64,000 bases of DNA from assembly GCA_964636705.1 (NCBI GenBank), contig CAZWUJ010000003.1:124001-188000 (forward strand), in the 5' to 3' direction. Position numbers and translations under genes: made by a program. Numbering within the stretch: position 1 is the first letter of the stretch; each line of letters opens with the position of its first letter. This DNA comes from VXRJ01 sp964636705 (GTDB taxonomy: Bacteria > Acidobacteriota > Vicinamibacteria > Vicinamibacterales > UBA8438). Below, in pieces: positions 51,471-63,348 of this stretch. A model generated the notes under the pieces. It did no database searches. It was not told the origin of the DNA and was given only the letters and a program-made list of their open reading frames with translations.

Positions 51471-52564
51471 ATGAGTGGAGTGCCAGTGCGCCTCGGGTGC
51501 GCCGTTCTCTGTGCCGCGGTGGCAGGCGCCGTAGCGGAACACGTCGGCGTGGCAGCCCAATCGATGACCACACGCGGCCTCACGGCGATTGACGGCCTCG
51601 CCGTAGGCCACCACACCCTGGCCACCCGGCCCACCGGATGCACGGTCGTTCTGGCCGAGGCGGGCGCAACCGCCGCCGTGGACGTTCGAGGCGCCTCCCC
51701 GGGGACACGCGAGACCGCGCTGCTCGACCCCGCCAACCGGGTGCAGCAGGTACATGCCATCGTCCTTTCCGGCGGCAGCGCGTTCGGCCTCGCCGCCGCC
51801 GACGGGGTCATGCGCTACCTCGACGAGCGGGGCGTCGGTTTCCCGACCCGCGGCGGCCCCGTACCCATCGTGCCCGCCGCCATTCTCTTCGACCTGACGG
51901 TAGGCGACGGCGCCATCCGTCCGGGGGCGGAGTGCGGCTACCGCGCCGCGAAGACGGCTACCAGCGGCGCTATCGCGGAGGGAACGGTCGGAGCCGGGGC
52001 GGGGGCTACCGTCGGCAAGCTGGCAGGTCCCGGACGGGCAATGAAGGGCGGAGTCGGCACCTCGCTGATCGAGTTGCCGGACGGCGTCCGCGTCGCCGCG
52101 CTGGTGGCGGTCAACGCCGTGGGAGATGTCTACGACCCGGAGACCGGTGCGCTGATAGCTGGAGTCCGAACGGAAGACGGTCGTGGCCTCGAAGGCGCCG
52201 GCGCCCTTCTTCGCCAGCCGCCGGCCGCAGCCCCCGGCGGTGAGAACACGACGATCGGCGTCGTGGCCACGAACGTTTCGCTGACGCAGGCGGAACTGGG
52301 AATCGTTGCCCGAATGGCCCACGATGGCCTTGCGCGGGTTGTCCGGCCGGCCCACACGCCGGTCGACGGGGATACGATCTTCGCTCTCTCCACCGGGGCC
52401 GTCGAGGCCACCGAGTGGACAAGCGACATCGGGCGACTGCGGATCGGCGCGCTGGCGGCCGATGCGACGGCCGAGGCAATCGTCCGCGCGGTGCGCGAGG
52501 CGACAGGAGTGCCGGGCTACCCCGCGGCACGTGACTTGATCGACGACGCGAAGGAGGACGGACG

Positions 52565-52568
<4 letters not shown>
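51471..52568 (+). CDS. P1-family (S58/NylC-like) self-processing peptidase, exported
   Basis: The 365-residue protein has a probable signal peptide (about 1-30). The rest is a DmpA/NylC-type N-terminal nucleophile hydrolase with MKGGVGTS, VAVNAVGDVYDP and VVATNVSLT motifs. The Asn259-Thr260 pair in GGENTTIGVV matches the autocleavage site (N/T) I associate with NylC-type members. The family includes aminopeptidases and amide-oligomer hydrolases; the substrate is unknown. The end overlaps the start of cstA by four bases (ATGA), suggesting the hydrolase frees a compound the transporter imports. Confidence 0.82.
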
Positions 52569-54250
<1,682 letters not shown>

Positions 54251-54295
54251 CAGGCATCACGCCGCGCCGCCCGCCGTCGGAGGATTCGCCGGGTA

Positions 54296-54556
54296 GTGAG
54301 CGCTTCACGCCGCGACACGCTGCGGTCCCTGCTCCGGGAGTTCTACATGGCGCCCTACCGCGGCGCCGTGGCGAGGGCACGCCGCGACGAGGACGACCTC
54401 TTCATGTTGTTCGTCTACGCCGAGCTGATGGGCGTGCCGAACCCGGCGACTTACTACACGCTGGAACTGCAGCCGATCCTGCTTGAGCGGTTCCACGAGT
54501 GGCATACCCGCATGGGCCTGGAACACTCGCCGCTCGACCACTTCCGCTGTTGCTAG
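54296..54556 (+). CDS. Small protein with C-terminal Cys-Cys (cory-CC-star type)
   Basis: The 86-residue soluble protein starts at GTG and ends in HFRCC. It contains EFYMAPYRGAVARARRDEDDLFMLFVYAE and GVPNPATYYTLELQP. I recall a family annotated cory-CC-star with this C-terminal pair and a similar core, seen in archaea and bacteria beside ArsA-type ATPases. I cannot verify this. The function is unknown; the two terminal Cys invite metal or thiol chemistry. It lies 45 bp after cstA, with an ArsA-type gene 760 bp further. Confidence 0.72.
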   Translation: MSASRRDTLRSLLREFYMAPYRGAVARARRDEDDLFMLFVYAELMGVPNPATYYTLELQPILLERFHEWHTRMGLEHSPLDHFRCC

Positions 54557-54567
54557 GCCGGAGCATC

Positions 54568-54598
54568 TTGACGCCTCATTCATAGTGCATCATGATGC
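54568..54598 (+). promoter_or_regulatory. Promoter and palindromic operator of the toxin-antitoxin pair
   Basis: TTGACG (54568-54573), a 17-base spacer and CATGAT (54591-54596). A perfect 12-bp palindrome, GCATCATGATGC (54587-54598), covers the -10 box and is a likely binding site for the antitoxin. Transcription would start near 54603, the ATG of the antitoxin, so the mRNA might be leaderless. Confidence 0.5.
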
Positions 54599-54602
54599 CT
54601 CC

Positions 54603-54881
54603 ATGCGAACCACGGTCACGTTGGAACCGAACGTCGCGGAACGATTGAAGGACTACGCCCGGCGCAATCGACTGTCGTTCAAGGAAGCACTCAACACGGT
54701 CCTGCGGCGGGGGCTTGGTTCGCAGGACTCCAGGGCGGGCACCTTGCCTCGGTTCGTCGTCGAGCCGGCGCCCACCGGGTTCACCCCCGGCGTCGATCCC
54801 AGACGGCTCAACCAGCTCGTCGATGAGCTCGATGTGGACGACTTCATCCGAGAGACCCGCGATCTGTCGTCGCAGCGATGA
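54603..54881 (+). CDS. VapB-type antitoxin, ribbon-helix-helix-like
   Basis: The 92-residue protein begins MRTTVTLEPNVAERLKDYARRN, the usual ribbon-helix-helix DNA-binding start, followed by SFKEALNTVLRRGL. The C-terminal part (VDELDVDDFIRETR) probably binds the toxin. A DNA palindrome sits directly upstream. The end overlaps the toxin start by four bases (ATGA), typical for toxin-antitoxin pairs. No ribosome-binding site precedes the ATG. Confidence 0.82.
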   Translation: MRTTVTLEPNVAERLKDYARRNRLSFKEALNTVLRRGLGSQDSRAGTLPRFVVEPAPTGFTPGVDPRRLNQLVDELDVDDFIRETRDLSSQR

Positions 54882-55306
54882 TTCTGCCGGATATCAATCT
54901 GCTCGTTTACGCCTACGCCCAGCAGGCGCCGCAGCACGCGTCCTCGCGGCGCTGGTGGGAATCCCTGCTGAACGGCTCGCGGCCGGTCGTCATTCCGTGG
55001 GCCGTAACGTGCGGTTACCTTCGTTTGATGACAAGCCCTGCGGTCCTCGCGCCACCGCTTCCCCCAGGAGCTGCAAGCGAGCACGTACGCGCGTGGTTCG
55101 AACGGCCGGTCGTGGAGGTCATCGAACCTGGCCCGCGTCACCTGAACATTCTGGCGCGGCTGCTCGATTCCGCCGGCACCGCCGGCAGCCTGACATCGGA
55201 CGCGCACCTCGCCGCCATCGCAATCGAACACCAATGCGAACTGCATTCCAGCGACACCGATTTCGCTCGTTTTCCCGGCCTCCGCTGGACCAATCCACTC
55301 GCATGA
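54878..55306 (+). CDS. VapC-type PIN-domain toxin
   Basis: The 142-residue protein has the PIN acidic pattern: Asp5 in LPDINLLVYA, the Asp in TSDAHLAAIAIEH and the Asp pair in SSDTDFARF. These residues usually hold Mg2+ for RNA cleavage. It pairs with the antitoxin upstream. Length and motifs fit VapC-like toxins. The pair lies between the Cys-Cys protein and the ArsA-type ATPase, interrupting what looks like one functional group. Confidence 0.85.
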   Translation: MILPDINLLVYAYAQQAPQHASSRRWWESLLNGSRPVVIPWAVTCGYLRLMTSPAVLAPPLPPGAASEHVRAWFERPVVEVIEPGPRHLNILARLLDSAGTAGSLTSDAHLAAIAIEHQCELHSSDTDFARFPGLRWTNPLA

Positions 55307-55319
55307 CAAGACCGCACTG

Positions 55320-56324
55320 ATGTCGTACGACCCGCTGGCGCACCAGCTTCTTTTCGTCGGCGGCAAGGGCGGGGTCGGCAAGACAACCACGGCGGCCGCC
55401 ATCGCGCTGGCCGCAGCGGAGCGGGGTCGGCGCTGCCTCGTGGTGTCCACCGATCCGGCGCACTCGCTCGGCGATGTCTTCGAACGGGCGATCGGCGATC
55501 GCGAGACTGCGCTCGCGCCCAACCTGACCGGCCTCGAGGTCGATCCGGAGGCCGCCGCCACGGCGCACATCCAGACAGTGTCGACACAGATGAAGCGGCT
55601 GGTCCATGCGCGCCTCTACGACGAGATAGACCGTCAGATGGCGCTCGCCCGGGAAGCGCCGGGCGCCGTCGAGGCCGCCCTCCTCGAGCGTGTGGCGGCG
55701 CTGATGAGCGAGGCGGGGTCGCGTTTCGATATGGTGGTGTTCGACACGGCGCCGAGCGGCCACACCGTGCGGTTGCTGACGCTGCCGGAGGTGATGGCGG
55801 CCTGGATGGATGGCCTGCTTCGACAGCGCGAGCGTTCATCTCGGCTGGGAGCGATGCTGGGAAACCTCGGGGGTGGCCGGGTGCAGGGGGATGACCTGTC
55901 GTTGATCGATCAGGCCGCGGACCATGCGCCGAACAGTCCGGAGGCGCGCGTCACGGCCCTGCTGCACGCGCGCCGGCGCACGTTCCTGCGGGCGCGCGAG
56001 CGGCTGCTCGACACCGCGCGGACCGCGTTCCTGCTGGTCGTCAACCCGGACCGTCTCTCGATACTGGAGAGCCGCCGGATCGCCGCTACGCTGCAACGGT
56101 TCGACCTGCCGGTCACCGCGCTGGTCATCAACCGGGTTCTCCCCGAAGCGGCCGACGCATCCGGGTCGTTCTTCAAGGATCGGAGAAACCAGGAACAGGT
56201 CCACCTGCGCGAGATCGCCACCGCGTTCGCCTCACTCCCGCAAGTCCAGGTCCCGCTGGGGCCGCGTGACGTGCACGGTATCGACGCGCTGCGCGACGTG
56301 GGCGCGCACCTGTGCGCCACGTGA
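55320..56324 (+). CDS. ArsA/Get3-type ATPase
   Basis: The 334-residue protein has the deviant Walker A GGKGGVGKTT (14-23), VVSTDPAHSLGDVF and DTAPSGHTVRLLTLPE, all ArsA/Get3 marks. It is a single-unit protein, unlike the tandem E. coli ArsA. No ArsB or arsenate reductase gene is near, so arsenite export is unlikely. Its neighbours, a small Cys-Cys protein and two CstA transporters, suggest a different role such as metal or membrane-protein handling, which is inference. It lies 13 bp after the toxin gene. Confidence 0.87.
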   Translation: MSYDPLAHQLLFVGGKGGVGKTTTAAAIALAAAERGRRCLVVSTDPAHSLGDVFERAIGDRETALAPNLTGLEVDPEAAATAHIQTVSTQMKRLVHARLYDEIDRQMALAREAPGAVEAALLERVAALMSEAGSRFDMVVFDTAPSGHTVRLLTLPEVMAAWMDGLLRQRERSSRLGAMLGNLGGGRVQGDDLSLIDQAADHAPNSPEARVTALLHARRRTFLRARERLLDTARTAFLLVVNPDRLSILESRRIAATLQRFDLPVTALVINRVLPEAADASGSFFKDRRNQEQVHLREIATAFASLPQVQVPLGPRDVHGIDALRDVGAHLCAT

Positions 56325-56334
56325 CGGTCGCGCC

Positions 56335-58029
<1,695 letters not shown>

Positions 58030-58061
58030 GATGACGGCGCCGGGAATCCCTGGTGGGCGAC

Positions 58062-58802
58062 TCAGAAACGAAGTCGGAGACCGGCGGTTACCTGGAGGCC
58101 GCCGGTGTCAATCGCGACGGCACCGCCGTCGGCGGACTCAACCGACATCGATGCGCGGTTGAACTGCACCGTGCTGCCCACGCCAACGAGTCGGGAGACG
58201 TAGTACGTCACGTCGGCGCCCGCCACGAAACCCACTGTGGACTCCGTTCGCAGCGAGTGGACGTCACCGGTGTACGACGCCTCCAGGTACGGATAGGCGT
58301 GCACATACTCGACACCGTCGACCAGATCCTGCTTGAGACTGACGAATGCCGGGCCGCCAAAGAGCGTGAGGTCGGCCGACGCGGCGACCGGCACGATCCA
58401 GGCCGCTTGGATACTAACGGTCAGCTCCTGTCGCTGCAGGGACGCCGACGCTCCTTCGACAACACGATGCCGTTCGAACCGGAAGGGATAGGGGATGCGG
58501 GCCGCAAGGTCGGCGTTCCCCTGGCGTGACACCATGGAGACACCCGCGCCGACAGCGAGGTGCCCGACGAGGCGAACTCGGGCGTTCACGTCGAACAGCG
58601 GGCCGTTGGCGCCCGGATAGCTCGCGTCGAAGTCCCCCTGCTCCGCGAACTCCGTAAAGACGACGTTGTCGGTGGTGCTGGCGGACTGCGTCTGCTGGCC
58701 GCCGTTGATGGCAATCGAAACCCGTGGTGTCTGTGCGGCAGCCGGTACAGCGGAGAGAATCAACAGCAACGTCCCGAGCCCCGCCGCCGGCCGCTTCCAC
58801 AT
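58062..58802 (-). CDS. Outer-membrane beta-barrel-like protein
   Basis: The 246-residue protein has a signal peptide (about 1-24, cleavage near AAAQ) and alternating strands through to a C-terminal Phe (LQVTAGLRLRF), the pattern recognised by the BAM machinery. It contains repeated Gly-rich strands such as LVGHLAVGAGVSMVS and STVGFVAGADVTYYVS. I recognise no specific family; it resembles small porin-like barrels. A GTG at 58823 would extend it by seven residues. It is last in the minus-strand set, 37 bp after the M4 peptidase. Confidence 0.72.
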   Translation of the reverse strand: MWKRPAAGLGTLLLILSAVPAAAQTPRVSIAINGGQQTQSASTTDNVVFTEFAEQGDFDASYPGANGPLFDVNARVRLVGHLAVGAGVSMVSRQGNADLAARIPYPFRFERHRVVEGASASLQRQELTVSIQAAWIVPVAASADLTLFGGPAFVSLKQDLVDGVEYVHAYPYLEASYTGDVHSLRTESTVGFVAGADVTYYVSRLVGVGSTVQFNRASMSVESADGGAVAIDTGGLQVTAGLRLRF

Positions 58803-58839
58803 GGCGAATCGCGTCCCTTCCACAAGCCTGCTCCGACGC

Positions 58840-60738
58840 CTACTCCAGATCTACCGCCGTCAACGCTTCATCAATCGCGCGATAGACATCGCTGCCGCGG
58901 CCGAACAGGTCATCGGCCGATTGCCGAATCAAGTCGGCGGCCATGAACATGTGGACCCGCGCCGCCGGCATCAGGTCGGTCATGGCGCGCACGAACGCCC
59001 GCTCCACGTCTCCGCGGTTGGCCGCCCCCACACCCTCGACCGAGCGGCCGGTCGTCCGGTTCTCTCCTCCCTCGACCGCCAGATAGAACGCATGGCTCAG
59101 GATCGTGGAGTTCCAGTGCAGGCCGGAGTAGTCGAAGGTCGGCAAGCGCACGATCGTCCTGCCGCGATCGGCCGAGCCGTAGGCGTGGAAAACGTCGAAC
59201 TGGCCGTCGTTGAGGAGCGCGATGAAGATCGCGTCACGGTAGGCCGCGGGATACTCGATGTTCACTTGCGCGCCGGGGCGTGCACGGATCGGCAACTCGG
59301 GCGGGTCCGCCATGGAGCGAAGCGGCCACCTGGCGTCCTCGCCCGTCAGGTAGTCGGCCCGGAGCGGACCATCGGCCGGCTCGTGGAACATGAATTCGAT
59401 CGCGGTCCCGACAATGTCCGAGTACGCCTCGTTGATCGCGCCGCCGTGGTTCATGAACAGCAGAATCCTGCCGTCCTCGCTGCAGCGCATGCGAAACGTC
59501 CGGTTGTCCGGTGCTCCGCCGGTCACCCGCCAGTTCGTACTGCAATCCACCCGTTGGCCGTCTTCCCGCACGAAGCTCGACGGTCCCTCGACCACGTAGT
59601 AACTGTTCAGAAACGGCAATCCGGTGCGCTGCAACACTGAATGAAACGTCACGCCGTGCATCAGCTCGTGCCCGACGATGTCCAGTGTGGTGAGGGGGGT
59701 GCCGTCCGGTAACTGTCCGAATCCCACCACTCCGCGCTTGTCGGGACCCTGCGGCGGCCACATGTAGAACGCGCTGGTGACGTGGCCGATGTTGGCCATC
59801 CCCATGATCCGGGTGTTGCGGCCATCGACGCCGTCCCAGTCGTGGCGGGCCGCCAGGTAGTCGTAGGTGAATCCCGCGTGGACGTGGAGGTCGACCACCG
59901 CCGGATCCTCCCAGGTATTGTCCCCATCGCTCGCCACATCGCTCGGCGCCCAAACCGGTCCCCTCGGATCGATCAGCGCGTCGAATCGCGCCAGGTCGTG
60001 GCGCAGATCCAGCGTGATGATCTCGGCCGGACGCAGGCGGTCGTGGGCCTGGTAGACGCCGCCGCTTCGCGACGCGCTCACCTTCTTGGTCTGGCCCTGA
60101 ACCCCGTACCCCAAGCCGACGCTGCTCTGTTCGTCGCGCGCCGGTTCCCGCCACACCACGTCTCCGGTATGTGCGTCCACGAAGTAGATGTAGCGGTCGC
60201 GCATGAGCGCCTGGTAGGCCAGCACGAAGCGGCCCGAGGGCTGCGGCAGGATGAACAGTTCGGGCAGATCGTCCATCGCCGGGCCGGCCCCGGACCACGC
60301 TTCCATCCGCGCCAGCGCTTCGCCGGGTGAGATGCCGGGAACCGCGCTCACGCCGATTCCCTCGTGCAGGGTCCCGAAGATCGAAACCGTCACGCCGTCC
60401 TGCAGTTGGCGCGAGACCCCGCCGCCGTACACCCGCAGCCCCTGGTGGTACTGCTGAAAGTACTCATGCGCGCGTCCCGGCACCTGTCGATCCGCCTGGC
60501 GCGAGACAAGACCGGCCTCTCCGGCCCGGGCCATTGCATCCACACGGGCATCGAGCCGGCGCAGTTCCGACAACTCCGCGGTCGCACCCAGCAGCGCGAT
60601 CTGGCCCGGATAGCGGTCCAACCGCGACACCGGTTCCTGCGCGGCGAGCGCCACCAGAGCGGCGCCAGCCAGCGCGGCCGTGAACGTGGCGGCAACCCGC
60701 CATCGCAAGGCAGTCGTTGCGGAAACGAAACGGCGCAT
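58840..60738 (-). CDS. M4-family (thermolysin-like) secreted metallopeptidase
   Basis: The 632-residue protein has an N-terminal signal (about 12-33), an FTP/PepSY propeptide (about 60-200), and the catalytic domain. Zinc ligands are in HELMH (357-361), and the third ligand, Glu437, lies in NEAYSD (436-441). A later ILSHAFYLAVEGG motif holds the conserved His. Between them is an insertion with RMRCSEDGR, less usual for the family. It is probably an exported protease that matures by autoprocessing. Its gene follows the LVIVD-repeat gene after 61 bp. Confidence 0.92.
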   Translation of the reverse strand: MRRFVSATTALRWRVAATFTAALAGAALVALAAQEPVSRLDRYPGQIALLGATAELSELRRLDARVDAMARAGEAGLVSRQADRQVPGRAHEYFQQYHQGLRVYGGGVSRQLQDGVTVSIFGTLHEGIGVSAVPGISPGEALARMEAWSGAGPAMDDLPELFILPQPSGRFVLAYQALMRDRYIYFVDAHTGDVVWREPARDEQSSVGLGYGVQGQTKKVSASRSGGVYQAHDRLRPAEIITLDLRHDLARFDALIDPRGPVWAPSDVASDGDNTWEDPAVVDLHVHAGFTYDYLAARHDWDGVDGRNTRIMGMANIGHVTSAFYMWPPQGPDKRGVVGFGQLPDGTPLTTLDIVGHELMHGVTFHSVLQRTGLPFLNSYYVVEGPSSFVREDGQRVDCSTNWRVTGGAPDNRTFRMRCSEDGRILLFMNHGGAINEAYSDIVGTAIEFMFHEPADGPLRADYLTGEDARWPLRSMADPPELPIRARPGAQVNIEYPAAYRDAIFIALLNDGQFDVFHAYGSADRGRTIVRLPTFDYSGLHWNSTILSHAFYLAVEGGENRTTGRSVEGVGAANRGDVERAFVRAMTDLMPAARVHMFMAADLIRQSADDLFGRGSDVYRAIDEALTAVDLE

Positions 60739-60799
60739 GCAAGAGGTCCTTGGCGTCCAGCAATCCGGTGGCAGGCAGGTAGGCAGTACGAGTATATCG

Positions 60800-61807
60800 C
60801 TACCGCCGTTCGAGGATCAGGACGTGGCGGTCCTCTCCCTCGCGCTCGCTGTCGCCCACGACGACCAGCACCAGACCGTCGCGAGCGGCAATGTCGCGGG
60901 CGGGACGGGGGGTGGCGAAGGCGCCGGCCGTCACCGGATTGGCGGGATCCGACAAGTCGACGACCTGCACACCCTGCCGGGTGTCGGCGACGTAGACCAG
61001 TTCCCCGTCCAGCGACACGCTCACCGCATTGCCCGGCGTATCGAATGAAGACAGCTTGGCTGGCGCCGACGGGTCGGAGACATCGTAGACCTGCACGTCC
61101 CCGCCGCCGGCGCCCACGATCAACGTCGGGCGTCCGCCCGTCCCCGCCGATACCTCGATATCACGCGGCGCGGCCGGCGCGTGCACCACGCCGACCGGTT
61201 CCGGCATGCCGGGCCGCGAGAGATCGAAGACGTACAGCCCGGAGGGGGAATCGGTCGCATAGGCGATTGTCCCTGCCGTCACCACGTCGCGCGCGTAGCC
61301 GTCCAGGAAGAACGACCCGATCGCCGCGGGCGCGGTCTCGTCCGAGAGGTCGACCAGGACGAAACCCTCCATATGGTCGATGACACCCACCTTGCCGGAG
61401 GCGACGGCGCCTATCTTCGCCTGCCCGAGCGTCTGGTGATGGCCCAGCAGCCTCGGGTTGTCGGGATCGCCGATATCGACGATGCCAAGTCCGAAGAAGT
61501 TGGCGCCGACATACGCCCGGTCGCCGGCCAATCGGAAGCCCCAGATCTCCTGCGGAAAGGCGTGCGACCCGCGCGCCACCGGACTGGCCGGGTTCGACAG
61601 GTCGTGCATGGTGAAGTTGTGCCCTCCCGCGATGTATCCGATGCCGTCGCGAACCCGCACCAGGTTGGCCGGTCCCGGAATCTCCCCGACCTGCTCCAGG
61701 GTTACGCCTTGCGCAGCGGGCTCCGGCGCCGGCCACCCGGCCACGAGCAGCATCGCCGCGCCGAGCGCCCACCCGTTCCTCGAGGCGGCCGCACCCCAAG
61801 CCGTCAT
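60800..61807 (-). CDS. LVIVD-repeat beta-propeller protein, exported
   Basis: The 335-residue protein has a signal-like N-terminus (about 14-33). It then carries about six or seven repeats of the LVIVD type, each with a 'GLGIVDIGDPDNPRLLG'-like strand set (for example VQVYDVSDPSAPAKL and VQVVDLSDPANPVTAG). The fold is a beta-propeller without known enzyme activity. The start overlaps the stop of the PQQ-type gene (ATGA). Function is unknown; such proteins are often extracellular. Confidence 0.8.
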   Translation of the reverse strand: MTAWGAAASRNGWALGAAMLLVAGWPAPEPAAQGVTLEQVGEIPGPANLVRVRDGIGYIAGGHNFTMHDLSNPASPVARGSHAFPQEIWGFRLAGDRAYVGANFFGLGIVDIGDPDNPRLLGHHQTLGQAKIGAVASGKVGVIDHMEGFVLVDLSDETAPAAIGSFFLDGYARDVVTAGTIAYATDSPSGLYVFDLSRPGMPEPVGVVHAPAAPRDIEVSAGTGGRPTLIVGAGGGDVQVYDVSDPSAPAKLSSFDTPGNAVSVSLDGELVYVADTRQGVQVVDLSDPANPVTAGAFATPRPARDIAARDGLVLVVVGDSEREGEDRHVLILERR

Positions 61808-63222
61808 GGCTCGGTTCCGACCGCTTCCGCGCCGCCATTCGCAATCCGGTACAGCTTCGACTGGGTCCGGATGAAGAGGCTGCCGCGGGCGATGGCGGGC
61901 GTGGCGAGGGTCATCTCGTTCAGCGCGTTCTTGTGCAGGATGTTGAACTGCCGCCCCGCCTCGACCACGTAGGTTTCCCCGTCCTCGCTCAGCAGGAAGA
62001 GCTTTCCGTTGTAGGCCCACGGCGAGGCGGTGAAACCGTTGCCGATCTCGAGCCGCTGCCGGCCGTAGACCTCCTCTCCCGTTCGCGCATCGTGCGCTAC
62101 CAGGAAGCCGCGATCGAGCAGCGTGTAGTAGATGTCGCCGTAGACGATGGCGGTGGTGTTGTACGTCCCGAGCAGCGGGTACGACCAGGCGATGTCCTCC
62201 GACGCCGTGAGCGGCCCGGGAAACCCGGAAGTGATCCCGTTCCGCATCTGCTCCGGGGTGAAAATCGAAATGTCGCCCGCCGCGCCGGGCCTGACGGCAT
62301 ATACCGGACGTAGCCCGCCGCCGGGATAGCCGGAGCTGATGTACACCAGGCCGTGCGCGGTGAACGGCGTCGGGATGGTAAGGCCCGACATGCCGTGCAG
62401 CTCCCACAACAGTTCGCCCTCGAGGGTGTACGAGCGAACCCCCTGCGTACCCGCCGTCACCAGTTCGGTCCGCAGGTCGTGCTCCCAGACGAAGGGCGTT
62501 GACCAGTTCTGGCCCCGCTCGTCCCGATCGATGCGCCACACCTCCTCGCCACTGTCCTTCTCGAACGCGGCGACGAACGAACGGGTCGTGTTGTCGTTGA
62601 CGATGTACAGGCGATCGTCGTGCAGGATGGGAGAAGCGCCGGTGCCCATCTCCAGCGTCGTGTTGTACGCCTCCAATTCGCGGGTCCAGATCAGCTCCCC
62701 GCTCATGTTGAAGGCTCCCAACTGGCCGATGGCGCCGAAGTACACGTACACGCGGCGGCCGTCGGTCACCGGCGTCTCCGACGCGAAACTGTTCTTCAGG
62801 TGCCGCTTGTTCGGAGGCGTGGCGGCGTGCAACTCCCGCTGCCACCGGACCGCGCCGGTATGGAAGTCGAATGCGTAGAGCATCCACCGGTGCTGGTTCG
62901 CCGATGCTGCCGAACCGTTTTCCATTCCGGGGTCGTAGAGCCCCTTGATGGGGGCCGGCTCGTCACCCGCGCTGATGGCGGTGGTCACGAAAACGAGGTC
63001 GCCCGCCACGACCGGCGAACTCCACGCCAGCCCCGGGATGTCGATCTTCCAGACCACGTTCTCCATCTCGCTCCAGTGTTCCGGCAGCACCGGATCGTCC
63101 GGCACGACGCCGGCCGCCGGCCCCCGGAACTGACGCCAGTCCTCCTGTGCATGAGCGGCCACCGGAAACAGCAGCAAACCGGCCAGAAGCGGAATAGCCA
63201 GGGTGGCGGCGGTGCGGCGCAT
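61804..63222 (-). CDS. PQQ-like beta-propeller repeat protein, exported
   Basis: The 472-residue protein has a signal peptide (about 1-25, ending AHAQE), then DWRQFRGP, a common start of such propellers, and repeats with GxxLWxxx patterns (TGAVRWQREL, SGELIWTREL, SGEEVWRIDRDE). No cofactor-binding or catalytic residues for a true PQQ dehydrogenase are recognised. It is the first gene of the four-gene secreted set. GGAGG lies upstream of the ATG at 63222. Confidence 0.85.
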   Translation of the reverse strand: MRRTAATLAIPLLAGLLLFPVAAHAQEDWRQFRGPAAGVVPDDPVLPEHWSEMENVVWKIDIPGLAWSSPVVAGDLVFVTTAISAGDEPAPIKGLYDPGMENGSAASANQHRWMLYAFDFHTGAVRWQRELHAATPPNKRHLKNSFASETPVTDGRRVYVYFGAIGQLGAFNMSGELIWTRELEAYNTTLEMGTGASPILHDDRLYIVNDNTTRSFVAAFEKDSGEEVWRIDRDERGQNWSTPFVWEHDLRTELVTAGTQGVRSYTLEGELLWELHGMSGLTIPTPFTAHGLVYISSGYPGGGLRPVYAVRPGAAGDISIFTPEQMRNGITSGFPGPLTASEDIAWSYPLLGTYNTTAIVYGDIYYTLLDRGFLVAHDARTGEEVYGRQRLEIGNGFTASPWAYNGKLFLLSEDGETYVVEAGRQFNILHKNALNEMTLATPAIARGSLFIRTQSKLYRIANGGAEAVGTEP

Positions 63223-63300
63223 CGGTCTCCCTCCCTCGCACGCAACAGGTTGCGAAACGGCCTTCGCTCCTAGACTGCCCGCCCGCCAATCGTCTGTCAA

Positions 63301-63313
63301 GAATGGGCCATTC
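63301..63313. promoter_or_regulatory. Palindrome in the divergent PQQ/hypothetical promoter region
   Basis: GAATGG-G-CCATTC is a perfect palindrome, followed four bases later on the plus strand by CATAAT (63318-63323), a plausible -10 box. It may be an operator for the plus-strand gene. No convincing -35 box was seen. The rest of the 126-bp gap shows nothing notable. Confidence 0.35.
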
Positions 63314-63348
63314 GGGGCATAATGGGCGGAAGTCAAGGAGTTGAGTCG

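Noticed and set aside
55320..56324. Arsenite resistance locus
   Set aside because: Only a single-unit ArsA-type ATPase is present; no arsB, arsC, arsR or arsD gene is near.
61804..63222. True PQQ-dependent dehydrogenase
   Set aside because: The propeller repeats are there, but the length is short and I see no cofactor-binding or catalytic residues.
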